DNA of 5,730 nt. Origin: Planococcaceae bacterium UBA3370. Its GTDB lineage: Bacteria > Bacillota > Bacilli > Bacillales_A > Planococcaceae. The translations under genes and the position numbers were made by a program. The stretch lies in NCBI GenBank assembly GCA_002360295.1, contig DEQI01000024.1:6108-11837 (forward strand), given 5' to 3'. The notes beneath the pieces were generated by a model. The model was not told where the DNA came from. It did not search any database and saw nothing but the letters and a program-made list of their open reading frames with translations. Below are positions 1 through 5,730 of the stretch, one piece after another (the first letter of the stretch is position 1; each line of letters starts with the position of its first letter).

Positions 1-750
1 GCATTTCCAACTGATACTTTTACAGCATTATCTACATTGTCCTATCCAGCTGACCTAGAAGTAAAAAAAGACGACTATAACAAAACAAATATTATTTCTG
101 GAGGTAAATTCCTTGCGGATAGTTGGATGGTTAATGGTTTCACTTTAAATGTAAATCAGGATTTAAAATTTTCAGACTTTATTATAGGCTCAAATAACAC
201 GATCAATCTAAATATAGGGAATAATACTATAAATTTACTAGTCGATCATTTTAATATGATGCAAGGTCATATAAATATTATAGGCAGCGGGCAACTGAAT
301 ATTTACGTGAAAGATTCCCTTCAATTGACTGGTAGTATAAATAAAGATGGGAATCCAAATCAACTGAATATTTATTATGCAGGAAATAACAATTTATCGA
401 TTTCAAACGGAACAAGTGTATCAGGTTCTTTACATGCACAAAATGCAAATTTAACCTTTGAAGGGGGACTAAATTTAAGTGGCAATGTGATTACGGGCGG
501 TACTAGTGTCAATATAACTGGTGGTACTAATACTGGAGGACAATATATTATTGCCCCCAACGCCCATGTTACTCTTGAAGGAGGAGCACAAATAAAAGGA
601 GTCATTATTGGACAGTCTTTTACAAGCAGTGGTGGCGCTAGTGTTACTTATGCACCAAGTGTTGTCCCACCTCCATTTAAACCAAATACAACACCTGATT
701 ATAGCGATCCTGATGATTTAACATCTGAAGGTGGATTAATCGAAATTTAG
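1..750 (+). CDS. 3' part of a DUF7305-like, beta-solenoid-type surface/pilus-associated protein (5' truncated by window)
   Basis: The frame is open to the left edge (it reads AFPTDTFTALST before the TTG at 37), so the gene starts outside the window and 249 residues plus the TAG stop are visible. The TTG at 37 has no ribosome binding site and is not a credible start. Composition is rich in Asn, Gly, Ser, Thr and Ile, with no Cys and few charges, as in secreted beta-rich proteins. Residues 136-217 form about four degenerate repeats of 17-20 residues, each opening with GG or NG and carrying alternating hydrophobic positions (for example APNAHVTLEGGAQIKGVIIG). This resembles the C-terminal DUF7305 domain, which is known from proteins that often have a PilX-type N-terminus; that part is not visible here. 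The tail (about 218-249) is Pro- and acid-rich. The function is unknown; a cell-surface or pilus-linked role is inference. A polymer-forming bactofilin-like protein is an alternative that I consider less likely. Confidence 0.8.
   Translation, partial: AFPTDTFTALSTLSYPADLEVKKDDYNKTNIISGGKFLADSWMVNGFTLNVNQDLKFSDFIIGSNNTINLNIGNNTINLLVDHFNMMQGHINIIGSGQLNIYVKDSLQLTGSINKDGNPNQLNIYYAGNNNLSISNGTSVSGSLHAQNANLTFEGGLNLSGNVITGGTSVNITGGTNTGGQYIIAPNAHVTLEGGAQIKGVIIGQSFTSSGGASVTYAPSVVPPPFKPNTTPDYSDPDDLTSEGGLIEI
406..651 (+). repeat. Degenerate tandem repeats (17-20 residues) within the DUF7305-like protein
   Basis: Visible residues 136-154, 155-173, 174-193 and 194-210, plus a capping half-unit at 211-217, align as repeats. 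Each opens with NG or GG, has a small or hydrophobic stretch about seven residues later, and three of the four end in a T-[FL]-E or N-I-T type strand. The repetition is at protein level; the DNA copies are diverged. The spacing fits one turn of a beta-solenoid, which is structural inference. Confidence 0.5.
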
Positions 751-782
751 AATTGAAATGCACTAGTCTGTTTTAAACAATT

Positions 783-829
783 AAAACACGCACTGAAGTA
801 TCCATTGGATTCCTCAGTGCGTGTTTTTT
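783..829. terminator. Bidirectional rho-independent terminator between convergent genes
   Basis: A perfect 14-bp inverted repeat, AAAACACGCACTGA (783-796) with TCAGTGCGTGTTTT (814-827), encloses a 17-nt loop. The loop itself holds a small ATCC/GGAT stem. On the plus strand the stem ends in six Ts (824-829) and terminates the upstream surface-protein gene. On the minus strand the As at 783-786 give a shorter U-tract just past the nucleotidase stop. It lies 32 bp after the plus-strand stop and 2 bp beyond the minus-strand stop, so it can serve both genes. Confidence 0.9.
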
Positions 830-831
830 AA

Positions 832-1374
832 CTATTTAACCCCTACCCCTAAAAAATACTCTCCAATTTCCTTCCAACTTCCCTTACGGACAAAGCCTTC
901 AACATGCTCATTATAAGGCATAGAGTAAAGGATACCCTCTCCTTTAAAAGCACGTAGCTGATTTGGGCTATCATCTATTAAATAGTCAGTATGGATCACT
1001 GCCTTATTTCCGCAAAACACAAAGTTTTGTGGATTAAGGAATGGGAAGTTTTCTCGTAGCCAGTCGTATTTTGCATTGAACGACCCAGGTACTTCCATTG
1101 CTGCAGTGGCAATATAAACATCATATTGTTCATTCAATTGACGAATAACATCGATTGAATCTGGGTCCAATACTTCTAAATCTCGGAAAAAATGCGGCTC
1201 ATTTAGTTGTTTAAATAGTTGTCTTTCCTTTTCTGGATCTAAGTCTTTACGCGAACCATTCAAAAATTGTTCTTCGGTCATGTTGTCACCAAACATGTCA
1301 TTATATGTGGAGACCATTTTTTTATACATATTCGCTAATACTTGGTCCATATCAATCGCAATACTTTTTCTCAC
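832..1374 (-). CDS. 5'(3')-deoxyribonucleotidase, HAD superfamily NT5C type
   Basis: A 180-residue cytosolic protein of the family that dephosphorylates (deoxy)nucleoside 5'- or 3'-monophosphates and so helps set nucleotide pools. The haloacid dehalogenase signature is complete. Motif I is DMDQV with nucleophile Asp8 and acid/base Asp10. Motif II Thr90 lies in IATAAM, a motif III Lys is likely Lys124 (CGNK), and motif IV is Asp134-Asp135 in DYLIDDSP, for Mg2+ binding. The IATAAM, FPFL.P..FVFCG and DYLIDD stretches match the staphylococcal/bacillary 5'(3')-deoxyribonucleotidases I know, and the length is normal for them. The start is GTG, preceded by a strong AAGGGGGA ribosome binding site (1381-1388) at 6 nt spacing, and the start agrees with the family N-terminus. 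No good sigma-A promoter is visible in the 118-bp gap upstream. It could be read from the DUF2339 gene through the weaker terminator. The exact substrate cannot be read from sequence. Confidence 0.9.
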   Translation of the reverse strand: MRKSIAIDMDQVLANMYKKMVSTYNDMFGDNMTEEQFLNGSRKDLDPEKERQLFKQLNEPHFFRDLEVLDPDSIDVIRQLNEQYDVYIATAAMEVPGSFNAKYDWLRENFPFLNPQNFVFCGNKAVIHTDYLIDDSPNQLRAFKGEGILYSMPYNEHVEGFVRKGSWKEIGEYFLGVGVK

Positions 1375-1449
1375 TGTTATTCCCCCTTCATTCCATACTA
1401 CTAGTCTATTTTAATATAGCGTTAACTACAAGCATCCGCGCTCATTATT

Positions 1450-1487
1450 AACAGAAAATTAACCGTTGGTGATGTATTCACCACGGT
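1450..1487 (-). terminator. Probable rho-independent terminator after the DUF2339 gene
   Basis: On the minus strand, 5 nt after the TGA stop, ACCGTGGTGA (1487-1478) pairs with TCACC and ACGGT (1472-1462). The result is a 10-bp stem with one bulged base and a 5-nt loop. It is followed by a T-rich but interrupted tail (TTAATTTTCTGTT). The broken U-tract suggests partial rather than complete termination, so some transcription may continue into the nucleotidase gene. Confidence 0.6.
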
Positions 1488-1492
1488 CATTT

Positions 1493-3598
1493 TCATTTCT
1501 TTAATAATCGACTTGATAATAATAGTCCAGCTCCACCAACAACTATAAACAAAATGGCACGAACGAGTAAGTCCAGTGCAGCTAAATCAAAGAAGAATAA
1601 TTTTAAAATGGCGAACATTAACAAACCGAAACCCGTGTATTTCATTTTTCGCCATTGTTTTTCTCTACCTACTAATAAAGCTAAACTCGAAATAATAAAA
1701 ATCATTAACGTATTAGCGGTTACAGCCACCCCTGTAGAAATTATATTACTATTATTTAAGGTTGCATTCATACCCATTATTTGAAGCAATACAATGACGA
1801 AACCAGCGCATAAAATCGTTTCGATCCTTCCTTTCATAACAGAAGCCCACTTTTTGCAAATACGACCTTCCATGTACAAATCTATGAGTAACGCAACTAG
1901 CACCGTTAATGAGATGATACGAGCTAAAATATCTAAGCTACTATAATCACTTGTTACTATACTAGAGAGGAGCAAAACAAACACCGACATACTATAAAAT
2001 AATGTGAGCATTGCCGGTATCGCGATGCTAAACCACTTCTTCTCTACTAAAAACGAGCCAATTGTCGCAATCGGAATTATCATAAATAACATATAAGGTA
2101 TATCTCCCCCCGTGGAGATATAGGCAAAGTCCATTTTAATAATATATAAAACAAAAAATAATACAATGACTACTGCAACGCTATCTATTAAATAGAATTG
2201 TTCCATCCATTTTTCAAAACGAGTTTGCTGTTTTTTCGGATGTTTCGCATATAAATACGCCGTTACCATGTAAATTAATAAAATCACAAGTGTAAAATGC
2301 CCCATTTGCCAAAATGGTGTGACGTCTTCTATTGTATAATTTATAAGTGCAATTAATCCAAATAATGTAGAATAAATTACTTTCATTAAAGGCGCTTGCA
2401 ATCGGATCCCGAGCATTATCCCTACAAATGCACTTGTCGCCATAATGAGCATTTGATAGCTAGAATCAATATTTAAAACAAGGAAAATATTTAGAAGAAT
2501 AAGTAGCGCAAAACTTGTTACGATATCAAAAGCACGCGAAAGTTTTGCTTTATACATATAGATGGACGACAAAACAAAAACCCCAAGCAATAGTAATAAA
2601 TATAATTCCGCAAATGATTCCCTAAACAACATGATATTTAGATTAAATAGGATACATCCACTCGCCCCAAATAACAAACCCTCATGTATCACTTTGAATT
2701 TATCACTATGTCGATAGAGTCGGCTCCAACTAAATAAAAAAATGATTGTCATGACTATTTGGCCTATGACAAAGAGTGTATGTTGATCATATTGCAACAC
2801 CCACACGATAAATGTTGAAAGTACCGAGAAAAAAGCAGCACTATAAAACGCTATTTTTTGAATATGTTTTAATATAACGAATTGCATTGAAGCGAATAAA
2901 ACGATAATGAAAGCAACGATCACAACCGAATTAAAATCCATATATTCTAGTAAGTAAGGTAATAAAAGTGAAGTAAAGACAACAAAACTTGTTAGTATTT
3001 CATTTTCTTTAAGATAGCTAATGGCTATTCCGTATGCTATATAACATAGCGCAATCATTAGAGCTATTATTAAGTTTAGTACATCGTACAAAATGGCACC
3101 TGCTGCGGTTGCCAGTATCCCAACGATAAACGCACCACCATAAAGAGATATGGTAACGGCACTTGTACTTCTATTTTTCTTTTCCAATATAAATGCAGCT
3201 AGTATAAGTCCAATTGATAATCCAAAAGCAAGTACAATTTTTATAGCGTCTGATAAGTACCCATAGTCACTAACTAATTTAAGCCCCCATAACACACCAA
3301 GCACTAAAATAACCATAAAAACTTTCGGCAGTGCCTTCGTAATGGTTTCTTCCATACTTCGTTTCGGCTTACCTTTTTGTATCGTATTCAGTTTTTCATT
3401 ATTCGTTTGAGAAGATTCTTTAGTTGTGGAAGGAACTTTGGCTGATGCACTGTCAATATTTTCAATAGTAAAGATTCGTGGAAGCATTTGTTTTTTCGGA
3501 ACAACTGGTGGTGGTTGCTTTAGCGCCATCAACTCTGCACGTAATACACGCACTTCTTCCTCAAGAAGCTCGACCCGATTTTCTAACTCGCTCTTCAC
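1493..3598 (-). CDS. DUF2339 family polytopic membrane protein
   Basis: A 701-residue integral membrane protein of unknown function. Residues about 3-28 form a short amphipathic coiled coil rich in Glu, Leu and Arg. Residues 29-84 are a polar, Pro/Ser/Lys-rich linker. From about residue 90 to the C-terminus there are roughly 22 hydrophobic segments separated by very short loops. This coiled coil, linker and giant multi-span array is the DUF2339 arrangement. The first span (LPKVFMVILVLGVLWGLKLV) and the C-terminal motif around residues 653-698 (YTGFGLLMFAILKLFFFDLA, then an Arg-led last helix) match what I recall of the conserved family ends. There is no signal peptide or catalytic motif that I can identify. 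The start is GTG with a modest AGG (3607-3609) 8 nt upstream. It is preferred over internal Met24 because that would cut into the coiled coil. It follows glnA in the same orientation but beyond a strong terminator, so it is probably a separate unit. Confidence 0.85.
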   Translation of the reverse strand: MKSELENRVELLEEEVRVLRAELMALKQPPPVVPKKQMLPRIFTIENIDSASAKVPSTTKESSQTNNEKLNTIQKGKPKRSMEETITKALPKVFMVILVLGVLWGLKLVSDYGYLSDAIKIVLAFGLSIGLILAAFILEKKNRSTSAVTISLYGGAFIVGILATAAGAILYDVLNLIIALMIALCYIAYGIAISYLKENEILTSFVVFTSLLLPYLLEYMDFNSVVIVAFIIVLFASMQFVILKHIQKIAFYSAAFFSVLSTFIVWVLQYDQHTLFVIGQIVMTIIFLFSWSRLYRHSDKFKVIHEGLLFGASGCILFNLNIMLFRESFAELYLLLLLGVFVLSSIYMYKAKLSRAFDIVTSFALLILLNIFLVLNIDSSYQMLIMATSAFVGIMLGIRLQAPLMKVIYSTLFGLIALINYTIEDVTPFWQMGHFTLVILLIYMVTAYLYAKHPKKQQTRFEKWMEQFYLIDSVAVVIVLFFVLYIIKMDFAYISTGGDIPYMLFMIIPIATIGSFLVEKKWFSIAIPAMLTLFYSMSVFVLLLSSIVTSDYSSLDILARIISLTVLVALLIDLYMEGRICKKWASVMKGRIETILCAGFVIVLLQIMGMNATLNNSNIISTGVAVTANTLMIFIISSLALLVGREKQWRKMKYTGFGLLMFAILKLFFFDLAALDLLVRAILFIVVGGAGLLLSSRLLKK

Positions 3599-3631
3599 TC
3601 AGCTAACCTACTTTCTTTGGATTTTCCCTAC

Positions 3632-3640
3632 ATTTTAACA
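3632..3640 (-). promoter_or_regulatory. Putative extended -10 promoter of the DUF2339 gene
   Basis: The minus strand reads TG-T-TAAAAT, an extended -10 element, about 34 bp before the GTG start. This would give an initiation point near 3625. The -35 region at the expected distance (TATACG, 3655-3660) is poor, which extended -10 promoters tolerate. The flanking DNA is very AT-rich (16 G/C in 3611-3670 by hand count), as expected of a promoter region. Confidence 0.4.
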
Positions 3641-3667
3641 TATGAAACATTGAACGTATATTTCCTA

Positions 3668-3751
3668 AATCGGGGTGATTTCGTGGCGACAACATACTTT
3701 CCTAAGAGCGCCCGATGATCCTCCCCTTCATTGCTGGTTGTCCTGCAACAT
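3668..3751. other. GC-rich intergenic block of unknown nature
   Basis: By hand count 43 of 80 bases in 3671-3750 are G or C, against 16 of 60 in the adjacent 3611-3670. It holds paired segments: minus-strand GACAAC (3742-3737) with GTTGTC (3693-3688), and ATCGGG (3716-3711) with CCCGAT (3673-3668). These cross each other as a pseudoknot would. A GTTG/CAAC hairpin lies at 3737-3749. Ribosome-binding-like purine runs occur on both strands but lead only to very short frames: about 11 codons from the plus GTG at 3683, and 32 codons from the plus GTG at 3675. It could be a small RNA, a 5' leader, a dispersed repeat or a gene remnant; I cannot tell which. Confidence 0.4.
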
Positions 3752-3774
3752 GAATGCTAATCTTTTCGAAATAT

Positions 3775-3807
3775 AAAAAGCGTTGGAGCCATAACACTCC
3801 AACGCTT
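3775..3807 (-). terminator. Rho-independent terminator of the glnRA operon
   Basis: On the minus strand, seven bases after the glnA TAA stop, AAGCGTTGGAG pairs perfectly with CTCCAACGCTT (arms 3797-3807 and 3778-3788). This is an 11-bp stem with an 8-nt loop, followed by a U-tract from the As at 3775-3779. It is a textbook intrinsic terminator. It ends glnRA transcription before the DUF2339 gene. Confidence 0.92.
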
Positions 3808-3813
3808 ACTGTA

Positions 3814-5148
3814 TTAATACATTTTCATATATTGGTCGCGTTCCCATTGGTGTACTGTGGAACGATACATTTCGAATTCAATTTCTTTTGCTTCTTTAAA
3901 GTTTGCGTAAATGTGCTCGCCTAGTGCACTTTGAACTACTTCATCTTTCGCTAGTAATCCAAGAGCATCATCTAACGCCGCCGGTAAATTATCGATCCCA
4001 TTTGCTTTACGCTCTGCTTCGCTCATCACATAAATGTTGCGGTTAATCGCTGGTGGTGGCGTCATTTTTTGACGAATACCTTCTAGTCCAGCTTCTAAAA
4101 TAACCGCCATCGCTAAGTATGGGTTTGCAGCTGGGTCAACAGAGCGCACTTCAATACGAGTAGATACGCCACGAGAAGATGGAATACGAATTAAAGGTGA
4201 ACGGTTTTGCGCTGACCACGCCACATAGCAAGGTGCTTCGTAACCAGGTACTAAACGTTTATATGAGTTTACTGTAGGGTTTGTAATGGCAGTGAACCCT
4301 TGAACATGTGCTAAAACCCCTGCCATAAATTGCATAGCCGTTTCAGATAAACCGAGTTCTGTACTCTCATCATAAAATGCATTTTCTTTCCCTTTAAATA
4401 AAGATACGTTAAAATGCATCCCTGAACCCGCTTCACCAAATAATGGTTTCGGCATAAATGTTGCATGTAAACCGTGTTTGCGTGCAATCGTTTTGACTAC
4501 TAGTTTAAACGTTTGGATGTTGTCACATGCAGTAATGGCATCTGCATATTTAAAGTCTATTTCATGTTGTCCTGGTGCTACTTCGTGATGTGACGCTTCA
4601 ATTTCAAAGCCCATCTCTTCTAGCTCAAGAACAATATCTCGACGACAATTTTCACCAAGATCCGTCGGTGCTAAGTCGAAATAACCACCATGATCATTCA
4701 CTTCTAATGTTGGTTCACCTTTGTCATCTAACTTAAATAAGAAAAATTCTGGTTCTGGCCCTAAGTTGAAATTTGTGAAACCTAGCTCTTCCATTTCTTT
4801 TAGTACGCGTTTTAAATTAGAACGTGGGTCACCTGCAAAAGGAGTGCCATCTGGACGTGCGATATCGCAAATAAAACGTGCTACTTTCCCCTTTTCTGCT
4901 GTCCAAGGGAACACCATAAACGAATCGTAATCCGGGATTAGATACATATCAGATTCCTCAATACGAACGAAGCCTTCAATGGAAGAGCCATCAAACATCA
5001 TTTTATTATCTAAAGCTTTCTCTAACTGACTAACTGGGATCTCAACGTTTTTAATTGTCCCTAAAATATCAGTAAATTGTAAACGAATGAATTTCACTTC
5101 TTGCTCTTTGACTAAACGGATAATATCCTCTTTTGTATATTTGCCCAC
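3814..5148 (-). CDS. glnA: Glutamine synthetase, type I-alpha (GlnA)
   Basis: A cytosolic dodecameric enzyme that makes glutamine from glutamate, ammonia and ATP, the main ammonium assimilation step. From the GTG at 5148 the protein (MGKYTKEDI...) is 444 residues, the B. subtilis length, and numbering coincides. The N-terminal beta-grasp domain contains DGSSIEGF at 53-60 and Arg62, the residue tied to feedback inhibition. Metal and substrate ligands are Glu132 and Glu134 (GPEPEFF), Glu189 ([10 protein letters not shown]), Glu196, His245 (GSGMH) and Glu333. The Glu304 flap sits in PGYEAP and is followed by NRSPLIRIP at 315-323. It lacks the adenylylation-loop features of the enterobacterial I-beta type. 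An in-frame GTG at 5157 would add three residues, but it lies one base after the AGGAG ribosome binding site, so I reject it. It is downstream of glnR with a 75-nt gap. In related bacilli, feedback-inhibited GlnA activates GlnR and sequesters TnrA; conservation here makes the GlnR interaction likely, by inference. Confidence 0.97.
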   Translation of the reverse strand: MGKYTKEDIIRLVKEQEVKFIRLQFTDILGTIKNVEIPVSQLEKALDNKMMFDGSSIEGFVRIEESDMYLIPDYDSFMVFPWTAEKGKVARFICDIARPDGTPFAGDPRSNLKRVLKEMEELGFTNFNLGPEPEFFLFKLDDKGEPTLEVNDHGGYFDLAPTDLGENCRRDIVLELEEMGFEIEASHHEVAPGQHEIDFKYADAITACDNIQTFKLVVKTIARKHGLHATFMPKPLFGEAGSGMHFNVSLFKGKENAFYDESTELGLSETAMQFMAGVLAHVQGFTAITNPTVNSYKRLVPGYEAPCYVAWSAQNRSPLIRIPSSRGVSTRIEVRSVDPAANPYLAMAVILEAGLEGIRQKMTPPPAINRNIYVMSEAERKANGIDNLPAALDDALGLLAKDEVVQSALGEHIYANFKEAKEIEFEMYRSTVHQWERDQYMKMY

Positions 5149-5158
5149 AATATGCACT

Positions 5159-5163
5159 CTCCT
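5159..5163 (-). promoter_or_regulatory. glnA ribosome binding site, deciding the start codon
   Basis: The minus strand reads AGGAG, then 10 nt, then GTG at 5148. The upstream in-frame GTG at 5157 is only one base from AGGAG, too close for initiation. The 10-nt gap is on the long side, and together with the GTG start it may moderate glnA translation. Confidence 0.75.
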
Positions 5164-5223
5164 AATTTGGCATTTTTAATTATTTATTCACACATTTTTA
5201 CCCAAGCAGGCGTCTCCCCACTT

Positions 5224-5601
5224 CTATTGATAAAAACGCGATAAATCTCCTTGACGAATAGATGTTCTTTGCAAGCGCTGTGCCTGTTTCATTTCTTCAC
5301 GCACAATTTGACGTAGCTCTGTGTCTGTAATCTCATTATTAGCTTGTGTTTGCTTCGTAATTTTCATTTCAAACACTTTTTTAATGCCCGCCATATTAAT
5401 CCCTTGCTCTAACATATCTTTAATTTCTAATAGTTTATCAACGTCATTTAAAGAAAACATACGTCGATTCCCTTCTGTACGGTGCGGTTGAATTAAATCG
5501 TGTTCTTCATAATATCGAATTTGACGCGCTGTTAAATCTGTTAACTGCATAACAATACTGATAGGCAAAAGCGGCATTGATCGACGAATTTCACTATTCA
5601 T
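5224..5601 (-). CDS. glnR: MerR-family nitrogen repressor GlnR
   Basis: A 125-residue DNA-binding repressor of glnRA and other nitrogen genes when glutamine is plentiful. The MerR-type winged helix-turn-helix covers about residues 11-80. It includes [15 protein letters not shown] (23-37), the wing EGNRRMFS (43-50) and the helix DVDKLLEIK (53-61), followed by QGINMAGIK (66-74). All of these are close to the B. subtilis protein. The C-terminal tail [10 protein letters not shown] matches the segment that in B. subtilis GlnR acts as an autoinhibitory region relieved by feedback-inhibited glutamine synthetase. The frame is open upstream to 5655, but that start lies upstream of the promoter -35. 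The ATG at 5601 has GGGGGAG (5607-5613) five bases before it and gives the family N-terminus ([14 protein letters not shown]). It is the first gene of the glnRA operon and probably autoregulated through the two operators upstream. Confidence 0.97.
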   Translation of the reverse strand: MNSEIRRSMPLLPISIVMQLTDLTARQIRYYEEHDLIQPHRTEGNRRMFSLNDVDKLLEIKDMLEQGINMAGIKKVFEMKITKQTQANNEITDTELRQIVREEMKQAQRLQRTSIRQGDLSRFYQ

Positions 5602-5621
5602 TTCATCTCCCCCTACTACGT

Positions 5622-5651
5622 AGTATAATTTAATGTAACATCGTCTGTCAA
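5622..5651 (-). promoter_or_regulatory. glnRA promoter (sigma-A type)
   Basis: On the minus strand a perfect -35 TTGACA (5651-5646), an 18-bp spacer and a -10 TATACT (5627-5622) precede glnR. Initiation is expected near 5614-5617, so the ribosome binding site at 5607-5613 would start almost at the 5' end and the leader would be only about 13-16 nt. A GlnR-type site covers the spacer and -10. Confidence 0.85.
5624..5640 (-). promoter_or_regulatory. Promoter-overlapping GlnR operator (one mismatch)
   Basis: The minus strand reads TGTTA-CATTAAA-TTATA, matching TGTNA-N7-TNACA except for one base in the second half-site. It sits between the -35 and -10 and overlaps the -10, so binding would block RNA polymerase. 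Its centre is 33 bp, about three helical turns, from the upstream operator, which puts both on the same DNA face. Confidence 0.65.
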
Positions 5652-5656
5652 TCATA

Positions 5657-5673
5657 TGTAAGAAAACCTAACA
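5657..5673 (-). promoter_or_regulatory. Upstream GlnR operator (perfect GlnR/TnrA-type site)
   Basis: The minus strand reads TGTTA-GGTTTTC-TTACA, an exact fit to the GlnR/TnrA consensus TGTNA-N7-TNACA known from Bacillus. It lies immediately upstream of the -35. With the second site it reproduces the two-operator arrangement of glnRA in related bacilli. TnrA, if present in this organism, could bind the same site. Confidence 0.85.
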
Positions 5674-5730
5674 TCACATCAAATAACAAGAAAAACCAAG
5701 CTTTTCAGAGAAAAAAAGCACAAAAATAAG

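Noticed and set aside
37..39. TTG as the start of the first gene
   Set aside because: The frame is open upstream to base 1 with protein-like sequence, and there is no ribosome binding site before the TTG, so the gene is simply cut by the window edge.
375..605. Minus-strand frame antisense to the surface-protein gene
   Set aside because: It is a shadow of the repeats, with low-complexity Pro/Val/Leu content and no ribosome binding site.
1554..1784. Plus-strand frame antisense to the DUF2339 gene
   Set aside because: It lies fully inside a clear membrane-protein gene on the other strand and shows no recognisable protein character.
3426..3638. Plus-strand frame opposite the DUF2339 N-terminus
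   Set aside because: Its Ser/Thr/Arg-rich translation is what an antisense reading of the Glu/Leu-rich coiled coil gives; there is no independent support.
3599..3813. Known riboswitch or T-box in the glnA-DUF2339 gap
   Set aside because: I could not match the sequence to any riboswitch core I know, and there is no terminator hairpin between the GC-rich block and the DUF2339 start.
4721..4930. Plus-strand frame opposite glnA
   Set aside because: It is entirely antisense to a highly conserved enzyme and is expected as a reading shadow.
5149..5157. GlnA start at the GTG at 5157 (three extra residues)
   Set aside because: It is one base from the AGGAG sequence and gives a longer protein than the 444-residue family length.
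5602..5655. 18-residue N-terminal extension of GlnR from an upstream start at 5655
   Set aside because: It would begin upstream of the -35 and pass through the promoter and inner operator. The ATG at 5601 has a strong ribosome binding site and matches the family N-terminus.
5699..5720. Weak hairpin GCTTTT/AAAAGC as terminator of a gene beyond the right edge
   Set aside because: Only a 6-bp, mostly A/T stem, although a T-rich run follows on the minus strand. The upstream gene is not visible, so it cannot be supported.

Overview
The window looks like chromosomal DNA of a low-GC, Gram-positive, endospore-former-type Firmicute. The best fit is the Bacillaceae/Planococcaceae group (Lysinibacillus- or Solibacillus-like). 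The main reason is an adjacent glnR-glnA pair very close to the Bacillus subtilis pair: GlnA is exactly 444 residues with Arg62 and Glu304 in place, and GlnR ends in the characteristic RQGD-SRF tail. The other clues are the AT-rich base composition, strong purine-rich ribosome binding sites, and a DUF2339 membrane protein. The genus is inference; the sequence alone does not fix it.

Layout, left to right. Positions 1-750 (+) hold the 3' part of a secreted or surface-type protein with a glycine/asparagine-rich, beta-solenoid-like C-terminal domain (DUF7305-like, a type often found on pilus-associated proteins). A strong bidirectional hairpin at 783-829 separates it from the convergent minus-strand genes. 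These are, in genomic order, a 5'(3')-deoxyribonucleotidase of the HAD/NT5C family (832-1374), a large DUF2339 polytopic membrane protein (1493-3598), glutamine synthetase glnA (3814-5148) and its repressor glnR (5224-5601). The right end (5602-5730) is the glnRA control region.

How the genes work together. Transcription on the minus strand starts at a near-consensus promoter upstream of glnR and passes through glnR and glnA. It ends at a canonical terminator just beyond glnA (3775-3807). Two sites matching the GlnR operator pattern TGTNA-N7-TNACA flank and overlap this promoter, so the operon is predicted to be autorepressed when glutamine is in excess. The DUF2339 gene has its own likely extended -10 promoter and a weaker terminator. 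The nucleotidase follows it with no promoter that I could identify. Neither gene has an evident functional link to glutamine metabolism.

The most unexplained stretch is a compact GC-rich block at about 3668-3751, between the glnA terminator and the DUF2339 promoter. It is not a convincing gene and is compositionally unlike its flanks. I found no CRISPR array, tRNA, rRNA, insertion sequence or clear novel multi-gene system. Apart from the two short anomalies noted, this is an ordinary core-chromosome region.
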